In this document: in pieces, positions 14,504 through 23,748 of the stretch
Layout: every line of letters starts with the position of its first letter
How positions within the stretch are numbered: position 1 is the first letter of the stretch
Assembly: GCA_964577365.1 (NCBI GenBank)
Contig: CAZNYP010000007.1
Location: 1-46,973, forward strand
Length of the DNA: 46,973 nucleotides
Direction of reading: 5' to 3'
Source of the DNA: JAGOVB01 sp964577365
GTDB taxonomy: Bacteria; Patescibacteriota; Minisyncoccia; Phycocordibacterales; PALSA-1337
The notes under the pieces: model-generated
Database searches by the model: none
The model's input: the letters and a program-made list of their open reading frames with translations, nothing else
Told to the model about the DNA's origin: nothing
Translations under genes and position numbers: made by a program

Positions 14504-16102
14504 ATGAATGAAGAACTAGTCACGTATTTTGGCGAAACTGATTCGCGAAATAAAAAGATTCCTTTTGGAATAAAGGCAAAAGACCGTACTCGTCATATCT
14601 ATGTGATTGGAAAAACGGGTATGGGAAAATCCACCCTTCTCGAAAATATGGCGGTGCAGGATATAAAAAATGGAGAGGGAATGGCCTTTATCGATCCACA
14701 CGGAAAGACCGCTGAGCTCCTCCTTGAGTATATTCCCGAACATCGTATAAAAGACGTGGTGTACTTTGCACCGTTCGATGTCGAGCATCCATTGTCATTT
14801 AATGTGCTCGAAAGTGTCGATCCCGACAAACGACACCTCGTCGTAGCTGGTCTCATGTCAACATTTAAAAAGATCTGGCAAGATGCATGGTCAGCACGTA
14901 TGGAGTACATCCTCACGAACACGCTCCTCGCGCTCCTCGAGTACCCTGATGCGACACTCCTCGGTGTAAACCGTATGCTCTCTGACAAAGACTATCGTAA
15001 AAAAGTAGTCGACAATATCACTGACGTGTCAGTAAAATCATTTTGGGTGGAAGAGTTCGCAAAATACACCGAGCGTATGGCGGCAGAGGCAGTCCCTGCG
15101 ATCCAAAACAAAATCGGACAGTTTACTGCAAACCCACTCATCCGAAACATGATCGGTCAGGCAAAATCCTCGTTTGATATCCGCAGCATGATGGATCAGA
15201 AGAAGATCATGATCGTCAACCTTTCAAAAGGAAAGATCGGCGAGTCAAATGCAAACCTTCTCGGTGGTATGCTCATTACAAAAATCTACCTCGGTGCTAT
15301 GTCACGCGCCGATGTGCCAGATCGAGTGCTAAAAACTCTACCAAACTTTTATCTTTTTGTAGACGAGTTCCAAAACTTTGCAAACGAATCATTTGCTGAC
15401 ATTTTGTCAGAAGCACGAAAGTACAAGCTGAATCTCACCATTGCTCATCAGTATATCGAGCAGATGGAAGAAGAGGTGCGTAGTGCGGTGTTTGGAAACG
15501 TGGGCACGATGATCGTATTTCGCGTCGGAGCCTTTGATGCTGAAGTTTTGGAAAAGGAATTTGCACCACAGTTTACGATGGAGGATATCGTGAACCTCGG
15601 TTTTGCACAGATATATTTGAAATTGATGATCGATGGAGTGAGTTCACAACCATTTTCGGCTACGACCTTGCCACCGATCCCGCAGGCGACCACATCTTTT
15701 GTCCAGCAGGTGATCGAGATGTCTCGACAACAGTTTTCGCATCCGCGCGCTGAGGTGGAGAAAAATATCGTGGATTGGCATGCTCCGATAAAAGCACCTA
15801 CGGCACAGCCTCGTCCAAAAGCAGCGCCTGCTCCTATCGCAGAGGCACCAAAGCCGGCACCAGTCTCTACACCTGCTCCAGCTCCAAAACCTGTGAGCCA
15901 AGCCCCAAAACCCCAGCCAAAAGGCATCACTCCAGAGAGTAAAAATCAACTCAAAGACGCCCTGGCATCAGTCCTCAAAAATATGCCAAAACCTGAGCCA
16001 AAAGTAGAGACAAAAAAGGAAGAACCAAAACCAGCTCCAAAAGAAAAAGAAGGTGTGAACGAAGTACCAAAAGACGTGCTCGAAAAGATCCTGAAAGACT
16101 GA
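14504..16102 (+). CDS. VirD4/TraG-like membrane-complex ATPase with proline-rich tail
   Basis: A P-loop ATPase of 532 residues related to type IV secretion and conjugation coupling proteins (DUF87/TraG group). Walker A is IGKTGMGKST (residues about 36-45), MAFIDPHGKTAELLL follows, and Walker B with the catalytic carboxylate is FYLFVDEFQNF. The TraG-like RKYKLNLTIAHQYIEQ region follows. Unlike VirD4 there are no N-terminal membrane segments. Residues about 425-515 are Pro/Ala/Lys-rich and probably a disordered linker. No other secretion genes are present, so it may move DNA or protein with unlinked partners. The next gene starts two bases after its stop. Confidence 0.85.
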   Translation: MNEELVTYFGETDSRNKKIPFGIKAKDRTRHIYVIGKTGMGKSTLLENMAVQDIKNGEGMAFIDPHGKTAELLLEYIPEHRIKDVVYFAPFDVEHPLSFNVLESVDPDKRHLVVAGLMSTFKKIWQDAWSARMEYILTNTLLALLEYPDATLLGVNRMLSDKDYRKKVVDNITDVSVKSFWVEEFAKYTERMAAEAVPAIQNKIGQFTANPLIRNMIGQAKSSFDIRSMMDQKKIMIVNLSKGKIGESNANLLGGMLITKIYLGAMSRADVPDRVLKTLPNFYLFVDEFQNFANESFADILSEARKYKLNLTIAHQYIEQMEEEVRSAVFGNVGTMIVFRVGAFDAEVLEKEFAPQFTMEDIVNLGFAQIYLKLMIDGVSSQPFSATTLPPIPQATTSFVQQVIEMSRQQFSHPRAEVEKNIVDWHAPIKAPTAQPRPKAAPAPIAEAPKPAPVSTPAPAPKPVSQAPKPQPKGITPESKNQLKDALASVLKNMPKPEPKVETKKEEPKPAPKEKEGVNEVPKDVLEKILKD

Positions 16103-16103
16103 T

Positions 16104-17225
16104 ATGAAAAAACGAATTCTGATATTCTCACTGGTGTATTTGCCACGCTATGTTGGTGGTGCAGAGCTCGCGATAAAAGAGCTGACTGATCGTATCGACT
16201 ATGATTTTGACATGATCACGTTGCGGATGGATCCACGACTCCCACATGTCGAGAAAATAGGGAGCGTCACGATATATCGTATCGGTTTCACTTTCTTTAA
16301 AGAATTACAAAAATATCTTTTTCCATTTATCGGTCTCTGGCAGGCGCTCACTCTCGCACACGCATACAAGTATGATGCGATCTGGTGCATGATGGCGAGC
16401 TATCATTTTGTCGCTGCGCTCTTTTTCAAATTATTAAATCCAAATACTCCACTCATCCTCACACTGCAGGAAGGGGATCCGATTTCTCATATAAAGCGTC
16501 GTGCACGCCCCATCTGGCCTTTTTTCAAACTACTTTTTAGTCGTGCGACTATCATCCAAGTCATATCAAAATATCTCGGAGATTTTGCAGTCAGTATGGG
16601 GGCAACATGTCCGGTCGAGATCGTGCCAAATGGAGCTGATATACAAAATTTCTCAAAAGAAACTCGCGTAGTCCCTTTTGAGAAAAAAGATGGAGAGGTA
16701 TACCTCATCACTACATCACGTTTGGTAAAGAAAAACGGGATCGAGGATATCATCACTGCGCTCACGCTTCTTTCTTCAAATATAAAGTTGTTGATTTTGG
16801 GAATAGGTGAGCTCGAAGGGAAGCTACGCAAACAAGTCGTCGATCTAGGTCTCACTGATCGTGTAGTGTTTGTTGGGTATGTGTCACACAAAGACATGCC
16901 TGCGTATCTGCACAATTCAGATATCTTTATTCGCCCTTCGCTTTCTGAGGGATTCGGTATTTCTTTTATCGAGGCCATGGCTGCTGGAGTGCCTGTGATC
17001 GCGACTCCAGTCGGGGGCATTGTCGACTTTTTAGTCGATGGGAAAACAGGACTCTTTTGTGAAGTAAAAAATCCACAAAGTATCGCCGATCAGGTAAACC
17101 TCCTCATCCATGACAAAAAACTCTATAAACGGCTCATTATCAACGGTTTTATGATGGTGCAGGATAGGTATACCTGGGATATCGTTGCTCGCGAGATGAA
17201 AGAGAAGATTTTTAGTATACTGTAA
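16104..17225 (+). CDS. Glycosyltransferase, GT4 family
   Basis: Transfers a sugar from an activated donor to a growing surface glycan. The N-terminal half begins with the Rossmann strand ILIFSLVYLPRYVGGAELA. The C-terminal half has the GT4 core ITTSRLVKKNGIEDIITAL and the EX7E donor-site motif in SEGFGISFIEAMAAGVPVIATPVGG. At 373 residues it has complete GT-B length. It is the first gene of a plus-strand run of nine tightly packed genes. Donor and acceptor cannot be assigned. Confidence 0.9.
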   Translation: MKKRILIFSLVYLPRYVGGAELAIKELTDRIDYDFDMITLRMDPRLPHVEKIGSVTIYRIGFTFFKELQKYLFPFIGLWQALTLAHAYKYDAIWCMMASYHFVAALFFKLLNPNTPLILTLQEGDPISHIKRRARPIWPFFKLLFSRATIIQVISKYLGDFAVSMGATCPVEIVPNGADIQNFSKETRVVPFEKKDGEVYLITTSRLVKKNGIEDIITALTLLSSNIKLLILGIGELEGKLRKQVVDLGLTDRVVFVGYVSHKDMPAYLHNSDIFIRPSLSEGFGISFIEAMAAGVPVIATPVGGIVDFLVDGKTGLFCEVKNPQSIADQVNLLIHDKKLYKRLIINGFMMVQDRYTWDIVAREMKEKIFSIL

Positions 17226-17227
17226 CC

Positions 17228-18175
17228 ATGCAAATACTCATTGCGACTGGCATATATCCTCCGCGTGTTGGGGGGCCTGCCCAATATGCCAAGAACCTCG
17301 AGGAGGTCTGGAAAAAAGAAGGACATACAGTCGCCGTCGCTACGTATGAAAAAGAGCATAGTATGCCGACGGGGATCCGCCATCTCTACTACATGTTTCG
17401 TATTATTCCAAAAGTGATGGATGCTGATTTTGTGCTCGCTCTCGATACATTTTCTGTAGGAGTGCCTGCATCTATCGTGTGTAAACTACTAGGAGTGCCA
17501 CTTATCATTCGTACTGGAGGCGATTTCCTCTGGGAAGGATATGTAGAGCGTACAAAAAAGAAAGTGTTGCTCAAGGAATTTTATACACAAACTGATCTCG
17601 ATCTAAAAGAGAAAATCATTTTTTATCTAACAAAATTTGCCGTCAAACTCTCGACAAAGGTTGTCTTCTCTACAGAATGGCAAAAGCAAATCTGGTCAGT
17701 CTATAACATAAATCCAGCCAAGGTTTCTGTTGTGGAAAATTTCTATGGTCCAAAGGTTCCGTCCGAAACAAAAAACAAGGACTTTCTCGGTACGACACGT
17801 CCGCTCGTCTGGAAAAATCTAGACATGCTCCCAGAAGGGGTGATCACACGAGCGATGCCGTATGAAGAGATGATGAAGACCATGTCGGAGTGCTATGCAG
17901 TCATACTCGTATCGCTCGGAGATATCAGCCCAAATATGATCCTCGAAGCGATCCGCCACAACAAGCCCTTTATTTTGACCCGAGAAAATGGTATTACAGA
18001 GCGAGTAAAGGACTGCGCACTATTCGTAGATCCTCTCGATCCTACAGACATTGCGGACAAGATGAACTGGCTCTCGAACGATGTAAACTATGCAGAACAA
18101 AAGAAAAAAGTAGAAGCATTTACATTTACCCACACCTGGGAAGAAATCGGAAAAGAAATACTCTCACTCGTATGA
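17228..18175 (+). CDS. Glycosyltransferase, GT4-like
   Basis: A GT-B enzyme of 315 residues. The start, QILIATGIYPPRVGGPAQYA, is typical of GT4 acceptor domains, and the C-terminal donor domain includes AVILVSLGDISPNMILEAI in place of the common EX7E motif, then RENGITERV. It is shorter than its neighbour, with a reduced C-terminal domain. Two bases separate it from the preceding stop, and its own stop overlaps the next start (ATGA). The linkage formed is unknown. Confidence 0.85.
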   Translation: MQILIATGIYPPRVGGPAQYAKNLEEVWKKEGHTVAVATYEKEHSMPTGIRHLYYMFRIIPKVMDADFVLALDTFSVGVPASIVCKLLGVPLIIRTGGDFLWEGYVERTKKKVLLKEFYTQTDLDLKEKIIFYLTKFAVKLSTKVVFSTEWQKQIWSVYNINPAKVSVVENFYGPKVPSETKNKDFLGTTRPLVWKNLDMLPEGVITRAMPYEEMMKTMSECYAVILVSLGDISPNMILEAIRHNKPFILTRENGITERVKDCALFVDPLDPTDIADKMNWLSNDVNYAEQKKKVEAFTFTHTWEEIGKEILSLV

Positions 18176-19050
18176 AACTCCTCATGATCTCGAATGACAA
18201 AAAAATATTGGACCCTAAAAGCGCTGTCGCACAGCGTCAGATCGAGTATGCCAAAAAGTATGAAGAAGTGCATATTCTCCTTCGGGGTACGTCTCAAGAA
18301 AAAAATCTTGCTCAAAACCTGTGGGTGTATGGTTCGTATTGGAGATATGGTCTGGGCAGATTTTTGGCAGAAAAAAGAGGAATAACACACATCACCTGCC
18401 AGGATCCATTTGAAAACGGTCTCATCGGAACTCTCATAAAACGACGGCACCCAGCACATCTTGAATTCCAGCTCCATACGGATTTTGATGCGCAAAGTAG
18501 CTGGCGAAAGTACCTCGCAAAGTACAATTTTACCTATGCCGACCACGTCCGGGTCGTGTCTGAGCGTGTGAAAAATCAGATAAAAAAATATGTGGCCGAA
18601 GAAAAAATAGAAGTGCGACCGATTTTTGTCGATACTGAAAAAATAAAAAATGCACCTATCACGGTTGACCTTCATCAGAAATATCCGCAGTATAAAAAGA
18701 TCGCACTCATGGTCTCGCGTATTGAAAAAGAAAAGCAGATCGATATGGCCATTCGTGCATTTGCAGCTCTCCCAGACTATGCGCTCGTCATCGTGGGCGA
18801 GGGAAGTCTCGTGGAAAAACTAAAAAATATTTCTACACCAAATGTATATTTTGAAGGATGGCATGATCCAACTACTTACTACAAGACTGCAGATGTCTTT
18901 TTAAATACCTCAGCGTTTGAAGGCTACGGTATGACGCTCGTCGAGGCACAGGCAGTGGGACTGCGCATCCTCTCGACTGATGTGGGCGTGGCAAAAGAGG
19001 TGGGTGCAGAGATTATCACGTCGACTGAAGACATAATACAAAAACTATGA
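18172..19050 (+). CDS. Glycosyltransferase, GT4 family
   Basis: The start is set at the ATG at 18172, which overlaps the preceding stop as ATGA; a longer in-frame extension to 17890 lies inside the previous gene and is not credible. The 292-residue product begins MKLLMISNDKKILDPKSAV and contains MVSRIEKEKQIDMAIRAF and FEGYGMTLVEAQAVGLRILS (EX7E donor site). The N-terminal domain is compact. It belongs to the same translationally coupled glycan-assembly run. Confidence 0.88.
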   Translation: MKLLMISNDKKILDPKSAVAQRQIEYAKKYEEVHILLRGTSQEKNLAQNLWVYGSYWRYGLGRFLAEKRGITHITCQDPFENGLIGTLIKRRHPAHLEFQLHTDFDAQSSWRKYLAKYNFTYADHVRVVSERVKNQIKKYVAEEKIEVRPIFVDTEKIKNAPITVDLHQKYPQYKKIALMVSRIEKEKQIDMAIRAFAALPDYALVIVGEGSLVEKLKNISTPNVYFEGWHDPTTYYKTADVFLNTSAFEGYGMTLVEAQAVGLRILSTDVGVAKEVGAEIITSTEDIIQKL

Positions 19051-19994
19051 AACTCCTCATCATTACCCAAAAGATAGATATGAACGATGGAGGGCTTGGT
19101 TTTTTCCATGCATGGGTAAAGGAGTTCGCACAGCACTATGAAAAAGTAGAGGTGATTTGTCTATACGAGGGACATCATGCATTGCCCGAAAACGTGCGTG
19201 TACATTCGATGGGTAAGGAGCACGGTCAGTCACGGATCAAATATCTTTTTAGACTGTACAAATATTTATTTACACTCGATTTCGATCTCATTTTTGTACA
19301 TATGAATCAGATCTATGTACCGCTCGTCGATATTTTTGGTAAACCGATATACCTCTGGTATATGCACAAGCAGGTGAGTACGTCACTCCATATTGCTACG
19401 CATTTGGTAAAAAAAGTATTCACTGCGTCGCCTGAGAGCTTTAGAATCGCTTCTGATAAAAAAGTCGTCATCAGTCACGGTATCGACACTGATCATTTCA
19501 CACCAGCTCCGACCCTCGGTGACAAACTCATTGCGGTCGGGCGTATCAGTCGGATAAAGGGACAGGTAGACATTGCAAAGGCCTATCTCGAATCAAGGGT
19601 CCCAAACGAATTACTCATTGTTGGAGGTACGATCACACCTGATGACAAGGAGTATGAACGAGAATTAAAGGCGTTTTCTGGAGTGACACTCACAGGTCCT
19701 ATTGCTCAAAAAGAATTGCCGGACATGTATCGACAAGCTAGGGTGTTTATACACAACAGCAAAACAGGCAGTCTCGACAAGGTAGTGCTCGAAGCGCTTG
19801 CGTGTGGTCTCACGGTAGTGAGTGTCGATCCTGCACTCAAGGATCATGCATATATGACTGACGGTACAGTTGGAGATATTGCCGAAAAGATACAGCTCGC
19901 ACTCGAAAAACCACTACCGAGTGGACGTGACTACGTCGTACAGAATCACAATCTCCATCGTTTGGTCGAGCGTCTCGTAAAAGAAATGCAATGA
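19047..19994 (+). CDS. Glycosyltransferase, GT4-like
   Basis: 315 residues, starting MKLLIITQKIDMNDGGLGFF. The donor half has LIAVGRISRIKGQVDIAKAY and SLDKVVLEALACGLTVVSVD, with one glutamate of the usual EX7E motif replaced (SLDKVVLE). Start and stop both overlap their neighbours as ATGA. The N-terminal half contains aromatic patches (YLFRLYKYLF) that could contact the membrane. Specificity is unknown. Confidence 0.87.
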   Translation: MKLLIITQKIDMNDGGLGFFHAWVKEFAQHYEKVEVICLYEGHHALPENVRVHSMGKEHGQSRIKYLFRLYKYLFTLDFDLIFVHMNQIYVPLVDIFGKPIYLWYMHKQVSTSLHIATHLVKKVFTASPESFRIASDKKVVISHGIDTDHFTPAPTLGDKLIAVGRISRIKGQVDIAKAYLESRVPNELLIVGGTITPDDKEYERELKAFSGVTLTGPIAQKELPDMYRQARVFIHNSKTGSLDKVVLEALACGLTVVSVDPALKDHAYMTDGTVGDIAEKIQLALEKPLPSGRDYVVQNHNLHRLVERLVKEMQ

Positions 19995-20908
19995 ATATAA
20001 AATGGGTTCCATCACACAATAAAAACAACAAGTACATCGAGATTCTGCTCAAGGCTCTCGATATTTCTGGAAACGACACGTTCAAGAGGGGTGAAAAAAA
20101 TATTCTACACATACACTGGTATGCACCGAAAAAGATTTTCTACTATATTTTTCTCAAGTTCTACTACAATGCCAAAATAGTCTGGACACTGCACAACAAT
20201 TTTGCGCATGATTACAAACATCCTCATATCGACAAGATAGTCCGAGCGATACTCCTCTTTTTTACTGATGCAGTCATCATCCAACAAAGGAGTGTGGCGA
20301 TACGTCATAAAAGCGTTTTCTATATTCCACACGTACACTATGTCGGTGCCTACGGTCCGCGTAAAGAAAAAGTGGCCACTCCTTTTATCACCCTCCTCTC
20401 GCTCGGTGCTATCGCGCCATACAAGCGTAATGAAAAGCTGATCGAAGCAGTAAAAGATCTACCGGTGCGACTATTCATCATCGGAAAAGGGAAACCAGAA
20501 TATGTTGAGTCTCTTGGTATACACCCGAACGTCGAAATAAGAAATGAATTCGTGCCCGATCATGAAATATCAAAATATTTGGCTCAGGCAGATTATTCCA
20601 TCTTTTATTATGACGATTCCGAGCTCACCTCGGGTGGGCTCATTCTCTCGCTTTCGTACAATGTGCCAGTGATCGTGAGAAATATCCCGTGTGCAGAGAT
20701 CGTTACTGACGAGCTAGGGTATGTATATGAAACTGATGAAGAATTGCGACATATTTTGGAGCATTTAGAGAAACCAGGCGAACGTGATACCATACATAGT
20801 GTCATCGAAAATAGCCCAGAATATATAGCAAAACGCCTACACCATGTCTATGATTCGACATTTCCTCTCCCTCGTACTACACCTCTCACCATCGAGAAAG
20901 CTGGATGA
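19991..20908 (+). CDS. Glycosyltransferase, GT-B fold
   Basis: 305 residues beginning MNIKWVPSHNKNNKYIEILL. VWTLHNNFAH, LLSLGAIAPYKRNEKLIEAV, LFIIGKGKPEYVE and SGGLILSLSYNVPVIVRNI fit a GT-B enzyme of the GumK/GT4-like type, with a less typical donor site than its neighbours. It starts by ATGA overlap. Its 3' end overlaps the FkbM methyltransferase gene by 65 bases in another frame, the longest same-strand overlap in the window. Confidence 0.8.
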   Translation: MNIKWVPSHNKNNKYIEILLKALDISGNDTFKRGEKNILHIHWYAPKKIFYYIFLKFYYNAKIVWTLHNNFAHDYKHPHIDKIVRAILLFFTDAVIIQQRSVAIRHKSVFYIPHVHYVGAYGPRKEKVATPFITLLSLGAIAPYKRNEKLIEAVKDLPVRLFIIGKGKPEYVESLGIHPNVEIRNEFVPDHEISKYLAQADYSIFYYDDSELTSGGLILSLSYNVPVIVRNIPCAEIVTDELGYVYETDEELRHILEHLEKPGERDTIHSVIENSPEYIAKRLHHVYDSTFPLPRTTPLTIEKAG

Positions 20909-21608
20909 TCTCATCCTGTGGCCACTCGCGAGCCGTCTTTTCAAAAACTATTCAACTGTGGTAGACATCGTACCGGGTATACCGATCCGTGTCTATGGTG
21001 ATATGCAGGATATGGTAAATAAAAGCCTCCTTTTTTATAGCGACTATGTCGAGTATGCGTGGGAACCAGCTACAGCAAAACTAGTAGCGGAGCTCGCACC
21101 AAAGAAAAAGGTAGTGATCGCAGCTGGTTCACATATCGGCTACTATCCTGTCATTGCTTCGCACAAAAACCCACAAGCGAAAATATATGCCTTTGAACCA
21201 AATCCAAAGAACTTTACTCGACTTCAGGAAAATGTAAAAGGACTCAATGTAGAAGCTGTACCGAGTGGCCTCGGAGAAAAAATAGAGGATAAAAAAATGT
21301 TTTTTGATTTTGGCCAGTCTTCTTTTATCGAGACCAACCGCACACACGATGGGGAAGGAGTCGTGCATGTCGATACGCTCGACAACTTTTTCAAAGGGAA
21401 AGCAGCTCCTGACCTCATGATCCTCGATGCAGAGGGGTACGAAGAGTTTATTTTAAAAGGTGGAAAGGAGACACTACAAAGAGGGAAACCAGATATTATT
21501 TTTGAAATAAATACAGACGATATTTCACCCATGCTAAAAGAGCTCGGGTACAAGATCTCAATCATTGAACATCATGGTCGTTTCAAAAACGCACTCGCAA
21601 CTATATGA
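20844..21608 (+). CDS. FkbM-family methyltransferase
   Basis: A SAM-dependent O-methyltransferase of 254 residues. VVIAAGSHIGYYPVIASH is the SAM-binding loop (the motif is usually DxGANxG, here AAGSHIG), IYAFEPNPKNF places the acidic ribose-binding residue, and LMILDAEGYEEFILKGG is the FkbM signature. It probably methylates a sugar of the surface glycan. The start at 20844, or the ATG two codons later, lies inside the preceding gene; an ATGA at 20905 is out of frame, so the long overlap is real unless a non-ATG start is used. Confidence 0.85.
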   Translation: MSMIRHFLSLVLHLSPSRKLDDLILWPLASRLFKNYSTVVDIVPGIPIRVYGDMQDMVNKSLLFYSDYVEYAWEPATAKLVAELAPKKKVVIAAGSHIGYYPVIASHKNPQAKIYAFEPNPKNFTRLQENVKGLNVEAVPSGLGEKIEDKKMFFDFGQSSFIETNRTHDGEGVVHVDTLDNFFKGKAAPDLMILDAEGYEEFILKGGKETLQRGKPDIIFEINTDDISPMLKELGYKISIIEHHGRFKNALATI

Positions 21609-22651
21609 ACATAGCCTACCTCGCAAATATTCGACTACCCACCGAAAAAGCACACGGAGTGCAGATCATGAAGACGTGTGAGGCGTTTGCACGACATGGT
21701 GCAAAGGTCACTCTCATCGTCTCGTCGCGAAATCGCACTATCCAGCAGGATCCCTTTGCCTACTACAACGTAAAGCGAAATTTTGACGTACGATATGTAT
21801 ATTGCCCCGAACTATTTTTCCTCGGAAAGATAGGATTTTTTCTTATGAATATCTGGTTTTCTCAAATGGCAGCACACCTCGTCTGGAAAATAAGGGCAGA
21901 TGTTGTTTATTCACGCGACTATTTTCTTCTCTTTGATCAGTGGCTCTGGCCGCAGAAAAAAGTGTGGGAGGTGCATGATGGAGTACTTAATCCAATCATA
22001 AAACTAATGCGTATTTCTGGGATCGTCGCCATATCACAAGGGCTAAAAAATTTTTATGAACGGAAAGGTTTTAAAAAAATTTTTGTTGCACATGACGCGG
22101 TCGATCTCGCCGAGTTCTCTGTGACTGTTCCACGTAAAAATCCAGAAAAAACCGTGATGTATATTGGTGCGCTGTATGGGTGGAAGGGAGTAGATACTTT
22201 ACTGAAAACAGATATCCAAGCAAAATTAGTCATTATCGGCAAAGCGGATCAAGCTATAAAAGCAAAATACCCACATGTTCATTTCCTAGGGGAAAAACCG
22301 TATACCGAATTACCATTTCATCAGCAGCAGGCAGATGTCTTGGTCGTCCCAAACTCGGGCAAGAGTGATATATCGAAATATTTTACTTCACCGCTAAAAG
22401 TTTTTGCACACATGACGAGTGGTGTGCCTATCGTCGCCTCGGATCTGCCATCACTGCGAGAGGTACTCAATGAAGGCAATGCTTTTTTTGCAGAAGCTGA
22501 CAATCCTGCTTCTTTTTCAAAGACCATAAATTACGTCTTGAATAATGCTGAGGAGGCAAAAAAACGAGCTGAGCAGGCAAAGACAGACGTCCTGCGATAT
22601 TCGTGGGATAATAGAGCAGCAAGCATTTTACATTTTCTAAAATCATTATAA
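21605..22651 (+). CDS. Glycosyltransferase, GT4 family
   Basis: 348 residues: MNIAYLANIRLPTEKAHGVQ at the start, ISGIVAISQGLKNFYERKGF at the domain hinge, VMYIGALYGWKGVDTLL, and SDISKYFTSPLKVFAHMTSG followed by VPIVASDLPSLREVL. The SP.K..E-like donor loop marks a GT4 subgroup. It overlaps both neighbours (ATGA before, TAATG after). The substrate is unknown. Confidence 0.9.
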   Translation: MNIAYLANIRLPTEKAHGVQIMKTCEAFARHGAKVTLIVSSRNRTIQQDPFAYYNVKRNFDVRYVYCPELFFLGKIGFFLMNIWFSQMAAHLVWKIRADVVYSRDYFLLFDQWLWPQKKVWEVHDGVLNPIIKLMRISGIVAISQGLKNFYERKGFKKIFVAHDAVDLAEFSVTVPRKNPEKTVMYIGALYGWKGVDTLLKTDIQAKLVIIGKADQAIKAKYPHVHFLGEKPYTELPFHQQQADVLVVPNSGKSDISKYFTSPLKVFAHMTSGVPIVASDLPSLREVLNEGNAFFAEADNPASFSKTINYVLNNAEEAKKRAEQAKTDVLRYSWDNRAASILHFLKSL

Positions 22652-23748
22652 TGAAAATCATACTCGTCACGGATCATATAAAAGGGGATACTGGGTGGAG
22701 TCGATATGCGCGCGATCTCGCGACCGGACTGAGTGATAAGGGGCATGAAGTGCGTATCGTGCAGCGAGAGGATGGTCTCGTCGATCCACTCAAATATGTC
22801 GCAAATCCAGTGCAGGCATTTTTCTCTGCGCTAAAGGTGAATAAAATTATTGCTGATTTTAAACCAGACATCATACAGTTTGTAGTTGAACCGTACGGTA
22901 CCATGATCCCATTTTTGAAATTAGGAAAGACAAAAATAGTCTTGAATGCGCATAGCACATTTGCATACCTACCGATTCTCGTGAAAGGGATAAAGAGAAA
23001 ACTACTCGAGCTATACACACCATTCATGTACAAAAAACTACATGCGGTCATCGCGCTCAGTGAGTTTACAAAAAAACATTTCATCACTCACATGACATCG
23101 ATCAATGCGATGAAATATGTCGAGAATAAAATCTTCCTTGTCGGCGGTGCAATCGACCTAAAAGTGTTTCCACCACATCACACTCCAAAAGAGAATAATC
23201 CAAAAAAGATCATCATGGTGGGGATGATAAAACCACGAAAAGGTATCCTCGAATCGATCAATGCACTGGAGTTTGTAAAGACAGATTTTGTCTACAATAT
23301 CGTCGGTTCTTTTAAGGAAGGCGATGGGTATGTAGAGGTGCTTCGAAAACGCATCCAGGAGCTCGGTTTTGAGAAAAAGGTCTTTCTGCTGGGTCGCCAG
23401 GATCATGCGCAGCTACAGGCATTATACGAGGAATCAGACCTATTTTTGATGCTTTCGACGAACAATGGAGCTGATTTTGAGGGGTATGGCCTGGTATATT
23501 TAGAGGCAAATAGCTATGGGGTGCCGTGCATCGGCCCAAACGATAGTGGAGTGTCGGATGCCATCGTCGATGGAAAGACGGGCTATATCGTCGATCAGTT
23601 CGACTCACGGCTCGTTGCCGAGAAAATCGATGCAATACTACAGTCAAAAACCATATCTCCAGACGACTGTCTTGACTGGGCACGAAAAAATTCTATCGAG
23701 CACCAAGCAGAGCAATTTACCAAAATTTATAGTACACTCACTGCATGA
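22651..23748 (+). CDS. Glycosyltransferase, GT4 family
   Basis: 365 residues with a clear GT4 donor site (EGYGLVYLEANSYGVPCIG, then SGVSDAIVDGKTGYIV) and MVGMIKPRKGILESINALE at the start of the C-terminal domain. The N-terminus, IILVTDHIKGDTGWSRYAR, has the glycine-rich first loop. The start is a TAATG overlap. This is the most canonical GT4 protein of the run together with the one at 16104. Confidence 0.91.
   Translation: MKIILVTDHIKGDTGWSRYARDLATGLSDKGHEVRIVQREDGLVDPLKYVANPVQAFFSALKVNKIIADFKPDIIQFVVEPYGTMIPFLKLGKTKIVLNAHSTFAYLPILVKGIKRKLLELYTPFMYKKLHAVIALSEFTKKHFITHMTSINAMKYVENKIFLVGGAIDLKVFPPHHTPKENNPKKIIMVGMIKPRKGILESINALEFVKTDFVYNIVGSFKEGDGYVEVLRKRIQELGFEKKVFLLGRQDHAQLQALYEESDLFLMLSTNNGADFEGYGLVYLEANSYGVPCIGPNDSGVSDAIVDGKTGYIVDQFDSRLVAEKIDAILQSKTISPDDCLDWARKNSIEHQAEQFTKIYSTLTA

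Noticed and set aside
17890..18171. N-terminal extension of the third glycosyltransferase
   Set aside because: It lies within the preceding gene in another frame, is rich in Arg/Tyr/Ser unlike any GT, and an ATGA start at 18172 fits the family N-terminus.
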